Positions 43,777-52,543 of a stretch of 64,000 nucleotides of DNA are shown here, in pieces (positions within the stretch are counted from its first letter, which is position 1; every line of letters begins with the position of its first letter). The notes beneath the pieces were generated by a model. That model worked only from the letters and a program-made list of their open reading frames with translations. It searched no databases and had not been told where the DNA came from. The stretch lies in assembly GCA_009859145.1 (NCBI GenBank), contig VRVR01000031.1, positions 186,001 through 250,000 of the forward strand, read 5' to 3'. Made by a program: the position numbers and the translations under genes. Source of the stretch: Andalucia godoyi (taxonomy: Eukaryota; Discoba; Jakobea; Jakobida; Andaluciidae).

Positions 43777-45888
43777 TCAAAATTCCTGCTCGCTTAGCTG
43801 ATGCTCAAGCTCATGGATGGAGTTTCCGAGAAACGACAGCCGTGAGTAGAGCTGACTCCGCCGCTCATCATTGCTAGATGCTGATGATGAAGATCGACAG
43901 TGGTCTGACAGATCTCTGCGGGTTGTCGTGGCGTCCTCGCGTACAGCACGCGCCACCAGCTCCTCGTCGACAAGATCTTCTAGTTCGGCTTCGGCTTTCC
44001 GTCGAGCGTCAACATCTTCGCTGCAATTGTCCTCAATCGCGTCCGCGTCATCCTCCTCCTCCACATCCCCAATTTTGGAAAATAAATCATCGTCATACTC
44101 TTGCAGTCGAACCATTTCGGGAATACCCGTCAGCGAAGGAGTACTTCTCGACGAGAATGTAGGCGACAGCACGCGCCGAGTTGGACTGTGCAGCGACACC
44201 TGTTCAGCCTCTCCGAGGCCCAGTGCAGCCATCCAGGTGCGGCTTTCATTTGCCCGAGCAGCTTGAGCACTCAGAGGATGTTGAGACTTCTGTAAGGCAT
44301 CTGGGGAAGACGGAGCCTTGTGGTTATGTCGAGGAAGGACAGAAGCGACAATGGACGGTCGCTTTGTAACCGCATACGATGCGGACGATGCCGGCCGCGA
44401 GGAGGATGCAACACTTGAAGCAAGATCGAGCTCCTTTGAGGAGTTCGAGATTGTGGAGGCCACGGATCCTCGTCGCACGTCCAAAAATGCCCTCTCGATT
44501 TCCGCAAGAATATCATTCGTCTTGTCGTTGGACGTTGCAGAACTTCTACGATACGAAGTCTCCAAAGCATTCTTTGGGGCAGCGGGTTGTGGCCGTGAGC
44601 TCCGTGAGCCCGGGGAGCCCGTAAGCGACGAAAGAGACTCGGAAAGTATATCAATTCGTGGCTGCGATCTTGCAGCAGAGATCGGCCGAGTCGCTGAGCC
44701 AGGCCTGGACGAACCCCTGGGCTTGCTAGAGCCATTCATTGCGCTCGATCGAGGAGATGGCGTTTCCATGTGCACATCTGCTTTTCCCGTTCCAAACTCC
44801 GAGGCCTCTCCGTGACGCGCAGCTTGCTGAATACGGGGAGAGGACATCCGGGGACTTGAGACCGACGGAGGTGCGTTGCTGTCCGTCTTCGACATTAACC
44901 GTTGCAAGTCGGCCAACGCCGAGACCATTCGTTTGCACACGGCATGATCTTTTCCGAGGGCCCTACGTCCCCACGCGTAGCCTCTGCGCATCATTTCTCT
45001 CGATTCGCCCACATGGTCATCCCCAAGCGCCTCCAACAGTACTGCAGTGTTCCAAAATCCGAGCACCACAAACAGCGCATTCTTGTTCCCCATCAGCCCT
45101 GTCTCGGTGTCCGCATTTTGCCGCATCTTTTCCTTCTTCTTCATGAACCGCAACGAAGTGTGCAGCGCAGCTTGTGCATGCTGCAGCGCCGATTCCAGCC
45201 GTTTCATTTTTGACAGGATGAATGCCATGATGAGATGCGACACGACCGCAGGATGTTTCGCATGTTCTGAGGCATGTTCAGTTTCGAGCGCAAGCGACTC
45301 TTGCGCATGTTGCAAGGCAAGATGCCACTTTTGGCGCAGCGAGAAGTAGTATGCAATATTTTGCAACGTGGTGATGCGAAGCACAACACAAAGATTGCGG
45401 TTCCCACACTTTTCCGAGGTTGTCCACAGCAGCGCTTTTCGAAGCAACTGCAGGGATTCCTGCTGATGCAGATCGCTCTGCAGCAACCGGAGTGCGATTT
45501 GATTCAGTGCGGCAGAAAAGTCCGAGACATACATGTTCAGCTCCGGAGACCCATACGGTAAAATTGATACCCACAGCTCCAGGCATCGCTCGAGGTACTG
45601 CACCGAGCGCTTGTAGTCTCCCTGATCCTGCAACACGCGAGCAATCTTCTGCCAGACATGGATCGACGCAACCACGCCCGTCGCAGTCTTCCCCATCGGC
45701 CCACCCGCAGCGCGATCCACCTCCATCATCATTTTCGCGGACTCACCATTGCGGCTCTCAATCGCCAACCGCAACACATCCAAGCACGCAGCAGAATCAT
45801 CCAGAAGAAACAGACTGCACGCGGTCGCACTCGAACTATCCGTTCGAAAAGAATCCGAACTCGCTAACCCCCAACTGCCACGATGCAT
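43777..45888 (-). CDS. TPR-repeat protein with disordered Ser-rich C-terminus, 703 aa
   Basis: Scaffold of unknown role. The first 340 residues contain TPR-like helical pairs: WQKIARVLQDQGDYKRSVQY, LQLLRKALLWTTSE, LQNIAYYFSLRQKWHLALQH, SHLIMAFILSKMKRLESALQ and FWNTAVLLEALGDDHVGESR. The arrangement resembles the tetratricopeptide proteins common in oomycetes and ciliates. Residues about 340-620 are low-complexity Ser/Pro/Arg (SSPRMSSPRIQ, SSRPGSATRPISAARSQPR), with many potential phosphosites. The tail is acidic (EEEDDADAIEDN) and ends in a short coiled coil (FLGNSIHELEHQLSEQEF). Single exon. Confidence 0.75.
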   Translation of the reverse strand: MHRGSWGLASSDSFRTDSSSATACSLFLLDDSAACLDVLRLAIESRNGESAKMMMEVDRAAGGPMGKTATGVVASIHVWQKIARVLQDQGDYKRSVQYLERCLELWVSILPYGSPELNMYVSDFSAALNQIALRLLQSDLHQQESLQLLRKALLWTTSEKCGNRNLCVVLRITTLQNIAYYFSLRQKWHLALQHAQESLALETEHASEHAKHPAVVSHLIMAFILSKMKRLESALQHAQAALHTSLRFMKKKEKMRQNADTETGLMGNKNALFVVLGFWNTAVLLEALGDDHVGESREMMRRGYAWGRRALGKDHAVCKRMVSALADLQRLMSKTDSNAPPSVSSPRMSSPRIQQAARHGEASEFGTGKADVHMETPSPRSSAMNGSSKPRGSSRPGSATRPISAARSQPRIDILSESLSSLTGSPGSRSSRPQPAAPKNALETSYRRSSATSNDKTNDILAEIERAFLDVRRGSVASTISNSSKELDLASSVASSSRPASSASYAVTKRPSIVASVLPRHNHKAPSSPDALQKSQHPLSAQAARANESRTWMAALGLGEAEQVSLHSPTRRVLSPTFSSRSTPSLTGIPEMVRLQEYDDDLFSKIGDVEEEDDADAIEDNCSEDVDARRKAEAELEDLVDEELVARAVREDATTTRRDLSDHCRSSSSASSNDERRSQLYSRLSFLGNSIHELEHQLSEQEF

Positions 45889-46500
45889 ATGTATATAAAT
45901 ATATAAATATATATATATATATACACCCCTCCGCCTCTACCACGCCCTCTATCACCTCTTTCTTGATTTAATTTATATAAAGAAAACAAAAACACGGAAA
46001 CCAGGTAACTGAAGAAAACCACACAAAAATGAAAAAGAATGTGTGGCATAGGAAGCTTAATGGGTTTAGTGGTTTTTTGGTTCGATACAGTTGTCGATTG
46101 AAATTATAGAGACTGAGCAAACGTCGGAAAAAGCTTTTTGCAAACAGATTAGGAGGGGAACACGCCGCAGCATCAATGCATCACGTTGCTTGGGGGAGGC
46201 TTCCAAAGTGGTTGGCAACTGTTCTTATTGTGTTTTATTTCGTTTTCATCGTCTTGACAAAATGCTTTGAAAACGGTTTTGTCGGGGCATTTTCTGCGTC
46301 GGGCATTTCAAAAAGCAAATCGGGGTTTTGGAAAGACGATTGTGAGCACCGTTGTCGTTTATTTCCCTTTTCTCCCGAGTCGTTTACTTGGGTCTACAGA
46401 AGTGCGGGGGTCAGAAACCGAGAGTGTGACTGAGTGCGTGTGCGTGTGTGTGTGTGTGGGCGTGCGTGCGTGCGTGTGTGCGTGAAGAGAGAGATTTGCC
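45889..46500. promoter_or_regulatory. TPR/ankyrin divergent region with TA and GT tracts
   Basis: 0.61 kb between divergent starts. Contains a TA-rich tract (45893-45922) next to the TPR start and a GTGT/GTGC tract (46437-46482) just before the ankyrin ATG. An 85-codon frame (46176-46433) with one hydrophobic segment is probably chance. Confidence 0.4.
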
Positions 46501-47094
46501 ATGAGTGATGCGCTTCTTTTGCATGCTGTTTCGAATGGGGATCACGACCAGGTGCGAGCGTTGCTTGCGGAGGGAATGGCATCTGCAAACACAAAATCTG
46601 CAACGGGGTCGACCGCGCTGCATCTTGCTGTGAATCGGAGCATGGCCTCGATGGTGGAGCTTCTTATTCCGTATGTGAACGACCCGAGCGTGTCGGAGAA
46701 GCCGGAGTGCGGTGGTCTAACGCCGCTGCATGCCGCGTCGCAAAGTGGGAATGTGAAGATCATTGAGCTATTGTGCGATGCAAAGGCCGAAGTGAACATC
46801 ATGGACTCGCTTGGATACACTCCGTTGCACTGGGCTGCAAAGAAGGGGCATTTGGATGCCGTAAAAGTGCTGCTGAGCCGCGGGGCCAACCCGGAAATAC
46901 AGGATCTCATGGGGAAAACAGCGTACTACTGGGCAAGGGAGTTTGGGCACAAGCAGATATGTGAGTTGCTGCCGGTCTTTAAGTACGATGTTTGGAAGGC
47001 GACGGAGACGCACGAGGCTCGGTTTGGGGTCAAGAAGGACGATGATGATGGCGATCCAAAGAAGAAGAAGGACGCAAAGAAGAAGAAGAAGTAA
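46501..47094 (+). CDS. Ankyrin-repeat protein with Lys-rich tail, 197 aa
   Basis: About five ankyrin repeats: LLLHAVSNGDHDQVRALLAE, GSTALHLAVNRSMASMVELL, GLTPLHAASQSGNVKIIELL, GYTPLHWAAKKGHLDAVKVL and GKTAYYWAREFGHKQICELL. The TPLHxAA cores are intact. The C-terminus is charged, with Asp then Lys runs (KKDDDDGDPKKKKDAKKKKK). Overall length and repeat number recall gankyrin/PSMD10, but no diagnostic residues can be claimed; it may be any small ankyrin adaptor. Single exon, with the start supported by the first repeat beginning at residue 4. Confidence 0.88.
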   Translation: MSDALLLHAVSNGDHDQVRALLAEGMASANTKSATGSTALHLAVNRSMASMVELLIPYVNDPSVSEKPECGGLTPLHAASQSGNVKIIELLCDAKAEVNIMDSLGYTPLHWAAKKGHLDAVKVLLSRGANPEIQDLMGKTAYYWAREFGHKQICELLPVFKYDVWKATETHEARFGVKKDDDDGDPKKKKDAKKKKK

Positions 47095-47286
47095 GCACGT
47101 AAATCAGTCCGTCCGTCTTGCATGTAAATAAGAAGAATTAATAAAAAAAAAATAAAGGATGAAAAATGGGGATATTTTTACATATCTTTTCTTGTTCGTT
47201 GCGTAATAAATAATGAAGCATGATAGATTTTGTGCGAAGCAGCCACACAGAAAAGAAAGAACGAGAGAAAGAAAGAAAGAGAGAAA

Positions 47287-49212
47287 TTACAGGTAGCGAG
47301 ACAATATAGAGACAACGGCTTCGGGATGTACTGTGGTCACGGATCCGTCGGGGAGTCGCTGCGAATCTGAGGGAGACGCCGTCCACACAGCATAGTCAAA
47401 ATCAAGCCATTTGGAAAGATGCTCAAAGACGCGCCATGTGCTCTCCCGGAAGATTTCAAAGCACAGGGGCTTGCGTCCCGTGATATGCTCCGGTAGCAGG
47501 TACAGAATATTCGCTGTTCCTCCGCCGTGCATCGCAAGCCAGACGTGATGCCGTCGAATAAGCAACACTTGTTCAAGGAAGGGCAGGTTGGCCATGTCGA
47601 CGATCGAAACGTGAACTTCGGGATGTGCCTTCTTCACCTCGTCGGCCAAATCATCTTCGTTTGCAATACGCCGGTCCATAAACGTATGGCCTTCATAGGG
47701 TCTCCGTGACGACAGCAGAACTAAAACGGGAGACTTGCCCGCCACTGCCACATTCTGCTCGTGCTGCACAATTCGAGTCATGAGTTCTAAGAATGCAGGA
47801 GAGCGGATTGCCACGACAGACCGCTGTTGCAGCATGGACCGTATCCATTGGTTGAAGGAATTTCGCATGAACGATGCAAAGTCCTTCGCAAGATTCATGG
47901 ATGAATCACATGATAGATCCGCGTGCATATCCGCGAAGAAGTAAGAATGGTAGCCAGGAGGAACGAAGAAGGCATTCCGGTAGCCGATGGCGGAGGAGCT
48001 CAGTCCTTCCTTTGTCGCGTCCGTGAATTCTGTTAATTCCGTGGACTTGGTGGCGCGCATCATGTTCTTCCACAGTTGATCATACGGGCTTGGGCCATGA
48101 TTGTCCAGCAGGACTACTCTCCAATTTTGGTCATCCAGTCCAAACATGCGAATCGTGGCGTGCACCATTGTCATATCCGTCATGGAATGGAAGGTATTGC
48201 GATGTTCCTGATACTCGCGAGTAACAAACAGCACCGGATCTTCAATCCACAACACATCTTCTTCTGCAAACCTGCTCGAGGGCCTGTCTTCCTGATCATC
48301 TGTGCTACTATCGCTGGAGCACTCGAAAGAGGAGAAGATATCTTGGAAATGGTCCTTTGAAAGATCAGTGAACCACTGCTGGCTCGCAGACGCCAGCCTG
48401 CAATTGATCCCTTGCAGTGCCCCTTTTCTGTAATCAAACAGCGTCTTCTCCTTGGACGGCATCCAATCCCTGTACTTTAATTTTTCCAGCGGTAGCCGCT
48501 TTCCGTAGTCGATAATTAAATTGGAGGCACGGCACCACGTGTGCGGATGCGTCGCCGGTGGCGCCCAGCCCGGGCTCGCCATTCCACAGTCCACGGTCGT
48601 CGAGCTCGCACGACCCCTCCCTTTGCCACCCGCACCCGCACCGGCACCCGCACCGGCACTGTCGGACGAAGAACGCGGTGACACAAGAGTCTGCGACGCA
48701 TCGAGCCACGTCTTCAACCACCCGTAGCCCATCTTCCGTTCACAATCGCTCCAGCTAGACATTGGCGCGCTCACCGACGAGCTCTGGCCTTCGTCGCTTC
48801 CAAAAACATGAAATTCCGAATAGTCGACTTCTGAGTGATCCATGATCGACGACTCGACGCGCGGCCTCTGTCCTTTTTCCTGCTTCTTCTGTGCTTCGGG
48901 TTCAGCTTCGGGTTCAGCTTGCTGTGGACTCTTTTGAGTCTTTGGACTGCGCTGCTTCAAACCCTCTGATGGGACAGCGGGAGGAGGAGGAGGAGGAGGT
49001 GTTGGCGGCGGCGGTTGTGTCTCTGGCTTGCGCCATCGTGGGGCCAAAGGTGGCGGTGCATACTTGCTAGCAGCTTCAGCTTCTGCCCGCAATCGTCGCA
49101 GCGAACCTGGCACAATCAGATTAAACAACAGAATTGCAACGAGAATAATCATCAAGAATGAACCGGGATTCGGCATCGAGCGAACTCGGAGCAATGGACT
49201 CGACAACACCAT
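47287..49212 (-). CDS. EOGT/GT61-family glycosyltransferase, type II membrane protein
   Basis: 641 aa. An N-terminal signal anchor (FLMIILVAILLFNLIVPG) is followed by a Pro/Glu-rich stem (to about 175). The catalytic region matches GT61/EOGT: TWCRASNLIIDYGKRLP, WIEDPVLFVTREYQEHRNTF, NWRVVLLDNHG, KSPVLVLLSSRR, VSIVDMANLPFLEQVLLIRR and VWLAMHGGGTANILYLLPE, the last equivalent to the HGAGLT..LFLP signature, with Gly in place of Ala. EOGT adds O-GlcNAc to EGF domains in the ER; GT61 members in plants add xylose or arabinose. There is no KDEL-like ending, so Golgi location is likely. Donor and acceptor are unknown. Confidence 0.82.
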   Translation of the reverse strand: MVLSSPLLRVRSMPNPGSFLMIILVAILLFNLIVPGSLRRLRAEAEAASKYAPPPLAPRWRKPETQPPPPTPPPPPPPAVPSEGLKQRSPKTQKSPQQAEPEAEPEAQKKQEKGQRPRVESSIMDHSEVDYSEFHVFGSDEGQSSSVSAPMSSWSDCERKMGYGWLKTWLDASQTLVSPRSSSDSAGAGAGAGAGGKGRGRASSTTVDCGMASPGWAPPATHPHTWCRASNLIIDYGKRLPLEKLKYRDWMPSKEKTLFDYRKGALQGINCRLASASQQWFTDLSKDHFQDIFSSFECSSDSSTDDQEDRPSSRFAEEDVLWIEDPVLFVTREYQEHRNTFHSMTDMTMVHATIRMFGLDDQNWRVVLLDNHGPSPYDQLWKNMMRATKSTELTEFTDATKEGLSSSAIGYRNAFFVPPGYHSYFFADMHADLSCDSSMNLAKDFASFMRNSFNQWIRSMLQQRSVVAIRSPAFLELMTRIVQHEQNVAVAGKSPVLVLLSSRRPYEGHTFMDRRIANEDDLADEVKKAHPEVHVSIVDMANLPFLEQVLLIRRHHVWLAMHGGGTANILYLLPEHITGRKPLCFEIFRESTWRVFEHLSKWLDFDYAVWTASPSDSQRLPDGSVTTVHPEAVVSILSRYL

Positions 49213-49671
49213 CTTCTTCCTTTTCTTTTCTTCTTCCCCTTTCTCCCACGTTCTTTTGCCTTTCCTTTTGCTATTTGCTATTTGCTATTTGCTATTTGCT
49301 ATTTGCCTTCTTCGCTTTTTGTCATAGTCATAGTTGTTGTTTGTTGTGAGGCAATGGGCACGTCTTGGACTTGAGGCTTGAGACTTGGCGTGGCATTGGA
49401 CCACGTTCCACTACAGTTGGCAGAGCAGCTCCCGGTTGCTTACCCCTCAGAACTGCACAAAAAGAAAAAGAAAAAGAAAGGTCTGCGGGAAAACTGCGAA
49501 TGACGCGACATGCCGAGATTGAGAAGCATCGGACGCAAACGACGTACACGCAAGAGAATAGCGGTCTTTCGTACGAACATAGCATTCTATATTTGAAATA
49601 GAAGAAGAAAGGAGAAAAGAGGAAAAGAAGAAGAAGAAGGAGGAAAAAAAAAAAGAAAAAGATTAATCGTA
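49213..49671. promoter_or_regulatory. Divergent region with heptamer repeat
   Basis: 0.46 kb between the GT61 and INO80B-like starts, with a five-unit GCTATTT repeat (49270-49304) and an A/G-rich stretch (49600-49668) just before the INO80B-like ATG. A 78-codon frame (49365-49601) has no recognisable domain. Confidence 0.4.
49270..49304. repeat. Tandem heptamer GCTATTT, five perfect units
   Basis: Five identical 7-bp units, about 60 bp upstream of the GT61 start codon on the opposite strand. Same unit length and copy number as the heptamer at 17196 but unrelated sequence. Confidence 0.9.
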
Positions 49672-50904
49672 ATGCTGCCTCGGTCGTTTGCGGGGTCGAG
49701 TGATCTTCGGTTCAAGCTTTCTCGAAAAATATTCGAATCTGCCTCTGCATCTGCGTCGTCTCTGCTTGATCGGGACTCGTCGTCATCGTCGTCATCGTCG
49801 CCTCCGCCTCTGCTACCGGGTTCGCCTGTGCGTTATGCAATCGAAAAGAATGCACATGATGAGGACTCGGAGCGTAATCAGAGTCGCCACAGGACACCAA
49901 AGCCTTCTGCGTCAGTAAGCGCGCAAAAGCCGGTTGTCCATTCGCGCAAACGCCAGCGAGGCAACGCATATTCTGAGGCGCAGCAACTCAACAATAATCG
50001 TGATGGTGATGATGATGATGATGGTGATCACGATGATGATGGTGCTGATGAGGATGGAGATGGTAATAATGATGATGATAACAATGACGACGATGACGAC
50101 GACGACGATGATGATGGAGAAGAAAAAGAAGATAGGGCTGATCGTGGGAAAAAGATTCTGAATAATAACAAACGACGAGTCGGTCAGAGTCCTCCAGGGA
50201 AGAAAAAGGCCGCAGGATCTGCTCCAGCTGCGAAGATTGTGCCCGTTGTTTCCCGGCGTCGCAATGGGCATGCCGGGGAAGGCAGTGCCAATGCCAATGC
50301 CAATGGTAATGGTAATGATGGCGATGACGATGATGACAACGACGAAGAAGATGATGACGACGATGATGACGAAATGGATGATGTGGATGCTGAAGAGCAG
50401 GAGGAAAATTTCAGAACGGGAGAGCTTGTCTTGAAGAAGAAGAATCGAAAGTACATACCGACGCAGGATGAGCTGATTACGAATGAAGCTCTGGTTACGA
50501 ATGTTCGTGGATACCGTGCGAAGATGGCTGCGGCGGAAGGTGGCGTGGATGAAGACGAAGAGGCTGCACGGAGACTGGAAGCCAAGCGCAAGCGAAGGAT
50601 GATGGAGGAAAAAAGAATGGAGCTGCAACGCACGCAGACCATCGAACGTCTTCTGCAGAGATCGCAGAAGAGTACTCAAAAGGGAAGAAAAAAGGAGACG
50701 GATATCACCGAGAGTATGACGGCGGCGGCAAAGTCTGCAGAAATTATCGAGCAAGAGCAGCAGCTCAAGGACCGCAAGAGCGCCATTGTCGCACAGGGAG
50801 AGCTGAAGCCTGGATACTTTCGATACATCGACAGTCGGGATAAAACAGTCTTGGTGCTTCCCATTCCCGATGCACCACCATCTGTGGACTACGCCGAGTC
50901 GTGA
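49672..50904 (+). CDS. INO80 complex subunit B / Ies2-like (PAPA-1 domain)
   Basis: 410 aa nuclear protein. The C-terminal region carries the PAPA-1 signature: RRLEAKRKRRMMEEKRMELQ, TQTIERLLQRSQKS, a short linker, then PGYFRYIDSRDKTVLVLPIP, as in animal INO80B and yeast Ies2, which activate the INO80 remodelling ATPase. An upstream conserved block reads FRTGELVLKKKNRKYIPTQD. The N-terminal 230 residues are disordered, with Ser runs, long Asp/Asn tracts coded by GAT/GAC repeats and basic patches suited to nuclear import. HIT zinc finger, present in animal INO80B, is absent, as in yeast Ies2. Confidence 0.78.
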   Translation: MLPRSFAGSSDLRFKLSRKIFESASASASSLLDRDSSSSSSSSPPPLLPGSPVRYAIEKNAHDEDSERNQSRHRTPKPSASVSAQKPVVHSRKRQRGNAYSEAQQLNNNRDGDDDDDGDHDDDGADEDGDGNNDDDNNDDDDDDDDDDGEEKEDRADRGKKILNNNKRRVGQSPPGKKKAAGSAPAAKIVPVVSRRRNGHAGEGSANANANGNGNDGDDDDDNDEEDDDDDDDEMDDVDAEEQEENFRTGELVLKKKNRKYIPTQDELITNEALVTNVRGYRAKMAAAEGGVDEDEEAARRLEAKRKRRMMEEKRMELQRTQTIERLLQRSQKSTQKGRKKETDITESMTAAAKSAEIIEQEQQLKDRKSAIVAQGELKPGYFRYIDSRDKTVLVLPIPDAPPSVDYAES

Positions 50905-51027
50905 GAATGTCGGTATGACCGTGACTGTGAAAAATCATCATGCATGTAAAAAGTATACGATTATTTACAATGGCACATGGAAGGATAATACACGCAAAAA
51001 TGCAGGAGCAACGACCATGACGTTGCG

Positions 51028-51924
51028 CTACACAGCCGTCAGCAGGACCAAGAGTTCGTGCGCTCTCGAGCGTACAAGCTTGTTTTTTGGAGCTGCAGAC
51101 TCTGCGTTGAGACCCTGCATGGGAGTGCGGACAAGGTCTTCGTCGAGTTCTCTGTGCTGACTGCACAGCTCGTGCAACGCAGACTCGAGAATCCGCCTTT
51201 GCTGCAGCGAAATACTCATTTGCAAGTCAAACGAACGCTCCATAAAGTCCAGCCCGAGCACAACAAACTCGCGCATTCGCAAAAACGAAATGCACTTGTT
51301 CACCAACAGCATGCACCACGGTTCCTGGATCGTATCAAGCACAGAAGGGCCCGTTTGACGCATCAGCCGTGCAACCATGACATCATCTCCGTTTTCCAGC
51401 GCAATCGAGTACGCATCCTCAATGCTGCCTTCGTCCAGCGCAGACAGGACTTTTCGCCAAACAGATTTCGGATCCATGAATCCAATCTCGTGGATGGCCT
51501 CTTCTCCGCCCCACAGATCACGAGCCGAGTTGGCGAAAGACGGACCCTCTTGTGCGTCCATGCCGTCCAGGTCGAGCGCTGGGACACTCGAGTTGCGCGT
51601 CCCACCGCCGTTGGATGTCTGCTCGTCGGGCATTAAGCTCCGAATCCGAGACGAGGATGCTTTTGCAGCATCCTGAACCCGATCCAGATGCGTGGACACC
51701 CGCGTCAGATGCATGTCCACGGCTTCAATGGAGTCGCGCGTGGACTGGAAAAACGGACCAAGGAGCTCAAACATGCGACGATTCGAGTCCAAGAGGTATG
51801 AGAGATTCTGCTGGATCGATCGAGAGCCGTACTCCTCGGAACTCTTGTGCGCCAGTCGTCCATTCTCCGATTCAAATCTCTCGGAAAACACTTCGGGAGT
51901 CAACGGAAACGAGCAGATACTCAT
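51028..51924 (-). CDS. TORTIFOLIA1/con80-like C-terminal-domain protein, 298 aa
   Basis: Likely microtubule-associated adaptor. The C-terminal half resembles the conserved C-terminal domain of plant TORTIFOLIA1/SPIRAL2: SIEDAYSIALENGDDVMVAR, LMRQTGPSVLDTIQEPW, LVNKCISFLRMREFVVLGLD. The pattern 'ED(A)Y..AL..GDD..L.RLM..TGP.L' is the core of that family and is related to the katanin p80 con80 fold. The N-terminal part (20-110) is helical (IQQNLSYLLDSNRRMFELLG; VDMHLTRVSTHLDRVQDAAK). There are no HEAT/TOG repeats, which full-length SPR2 has. The ATG at 51924 is the first true ATG; an upstream TTG frame exists. Family call moderate. Confidence 0.5.
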   Translation of the reverse strand: MSICSFPLTPEVFSERFESENGRLAHKSSEEYGSRSIQQNLSYLLDSNRRMFELLGPFFQSTRDSIEAVDMHLTRVSTHLDRVQDAAKASSSRIRSLMPDEQTSNGGGTRNSSVPALDLDGMDAQEGPSFANSARDLWGGEEAIHEIGFMDPKSVWRKVLSALDEGSIEDAYSIALENGDDVMVARLMRQTGPSVLDTIQEPWCMLLVNKCISFLRMREFVVLGLDFMERSFDLQMSISLQQRRILESALHELCSQHRELDEDLVRTPMQGLNAESAAPKNKLVRSRAHELLVLLTAV

Positions 51925-52132
51925 CTTGGTTACCGCATACAACGTCTTTGAGAATTTGTTAAAACCCGACACAAAACCAAACAAACAGTTCAAACGGCGC
52001 TGAACATCGAAAACAACATCAAATCGGAAGTTTACGTTTGTCTAACCCGATATGGGGGACGCGATGTGTTCCTACCGTAGTCAAGCTCAGAATTCCTCTT
52101 ATTCATTCTACTATTCCTTCTGTTTGTTTGTG

Positions 52133-52400
52133 TTTTACTATCGAACCGTCAAGCGGACAAAACATCGCATGGCTCCAAAGAAGGATCTTTCCCAACAAAC
52201 GCAAACTCGGTAATGTCCGAGGATAGCGAGAACAAAGAAATTCGTTGACCCCCCTCTCATCGGAGGCGGAGAGCAGCAAGAAGAAGCGACGACCCTTTTG
52301 ATGCAGATCATTCTGCACTGAAGAGTTGGTGCTCGCCCCAAATGGGATCTGTCGGCGGTGACAGCTTAGCCGATGATCAATGATGATTCATGTTTTTGGC
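52133..52400 (+). CDS. Small two-exon gene MAPKKD...DSLADDQ, 52 aa, unknown function
   Basis: Inferred gene: exon 1 coding 52169-52209, intron 52210-52265 (GTAATG...CGGAG, 56 bp with a pyrimidine tract), exon 2 coding 52266-52383. The product starts MAPKKDLSQQTQTR and ends CSPQMGSVGGDSLADDQ, with a basic RRRAARR centre and SDDPFDADHSALKSW. Support comes from comparison with 19190-19296, which shares the 5' flank, start codon context, the last six to seven codons with mainly synonymous changes, and the TTTTTGGCGA after the stop. I recognise no family. It lies between the minus-strand TORTIFOLIA1-like start and HGSNAT stop. An inverted pair TGCTCGCC (52329) / GGCGAGCA (52398) brackets exon 2's end. 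Confidence 0.4.
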
Positions 52401-52543
52401 GAGCAGATGCATCCTCTTGTGAGCTGGTTTTCTTCTTCTTACAGCTGGCATCAGCGACAATCCTGCAAGCTTGGAAGCCCAGTCTAGTCCATGCCCATTC
52501 TACGAGGTCTTCATAGCGTGGGCTTTTACAACGTATCAGTTCG

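Noticed and set aside
46176-46433. 85-codon frame with one hydrophobic segment before the ankyrin gene
   Set aside because: A single TM-like stretch in a T-rich promoter is expected by chance; no other support.
52225-52316. Frame reading KKFVDPPLIGGGEQQEEATT within the MAPKKD gene region
   Set aside because: It looks protein-like, but comparison with the 19.2 kb paralogue supports a different frame (the one ending DSLADDQ).
52329-52405. Structured small RNA (TGCTCGCC/GGCGAGCA stem, box-C-like AATGATGA)
   Set aside because: No box D or known RNA signature, and the synonymous substitution pattern against 19.2 kb favours a coding explanation; kept only as a remark.
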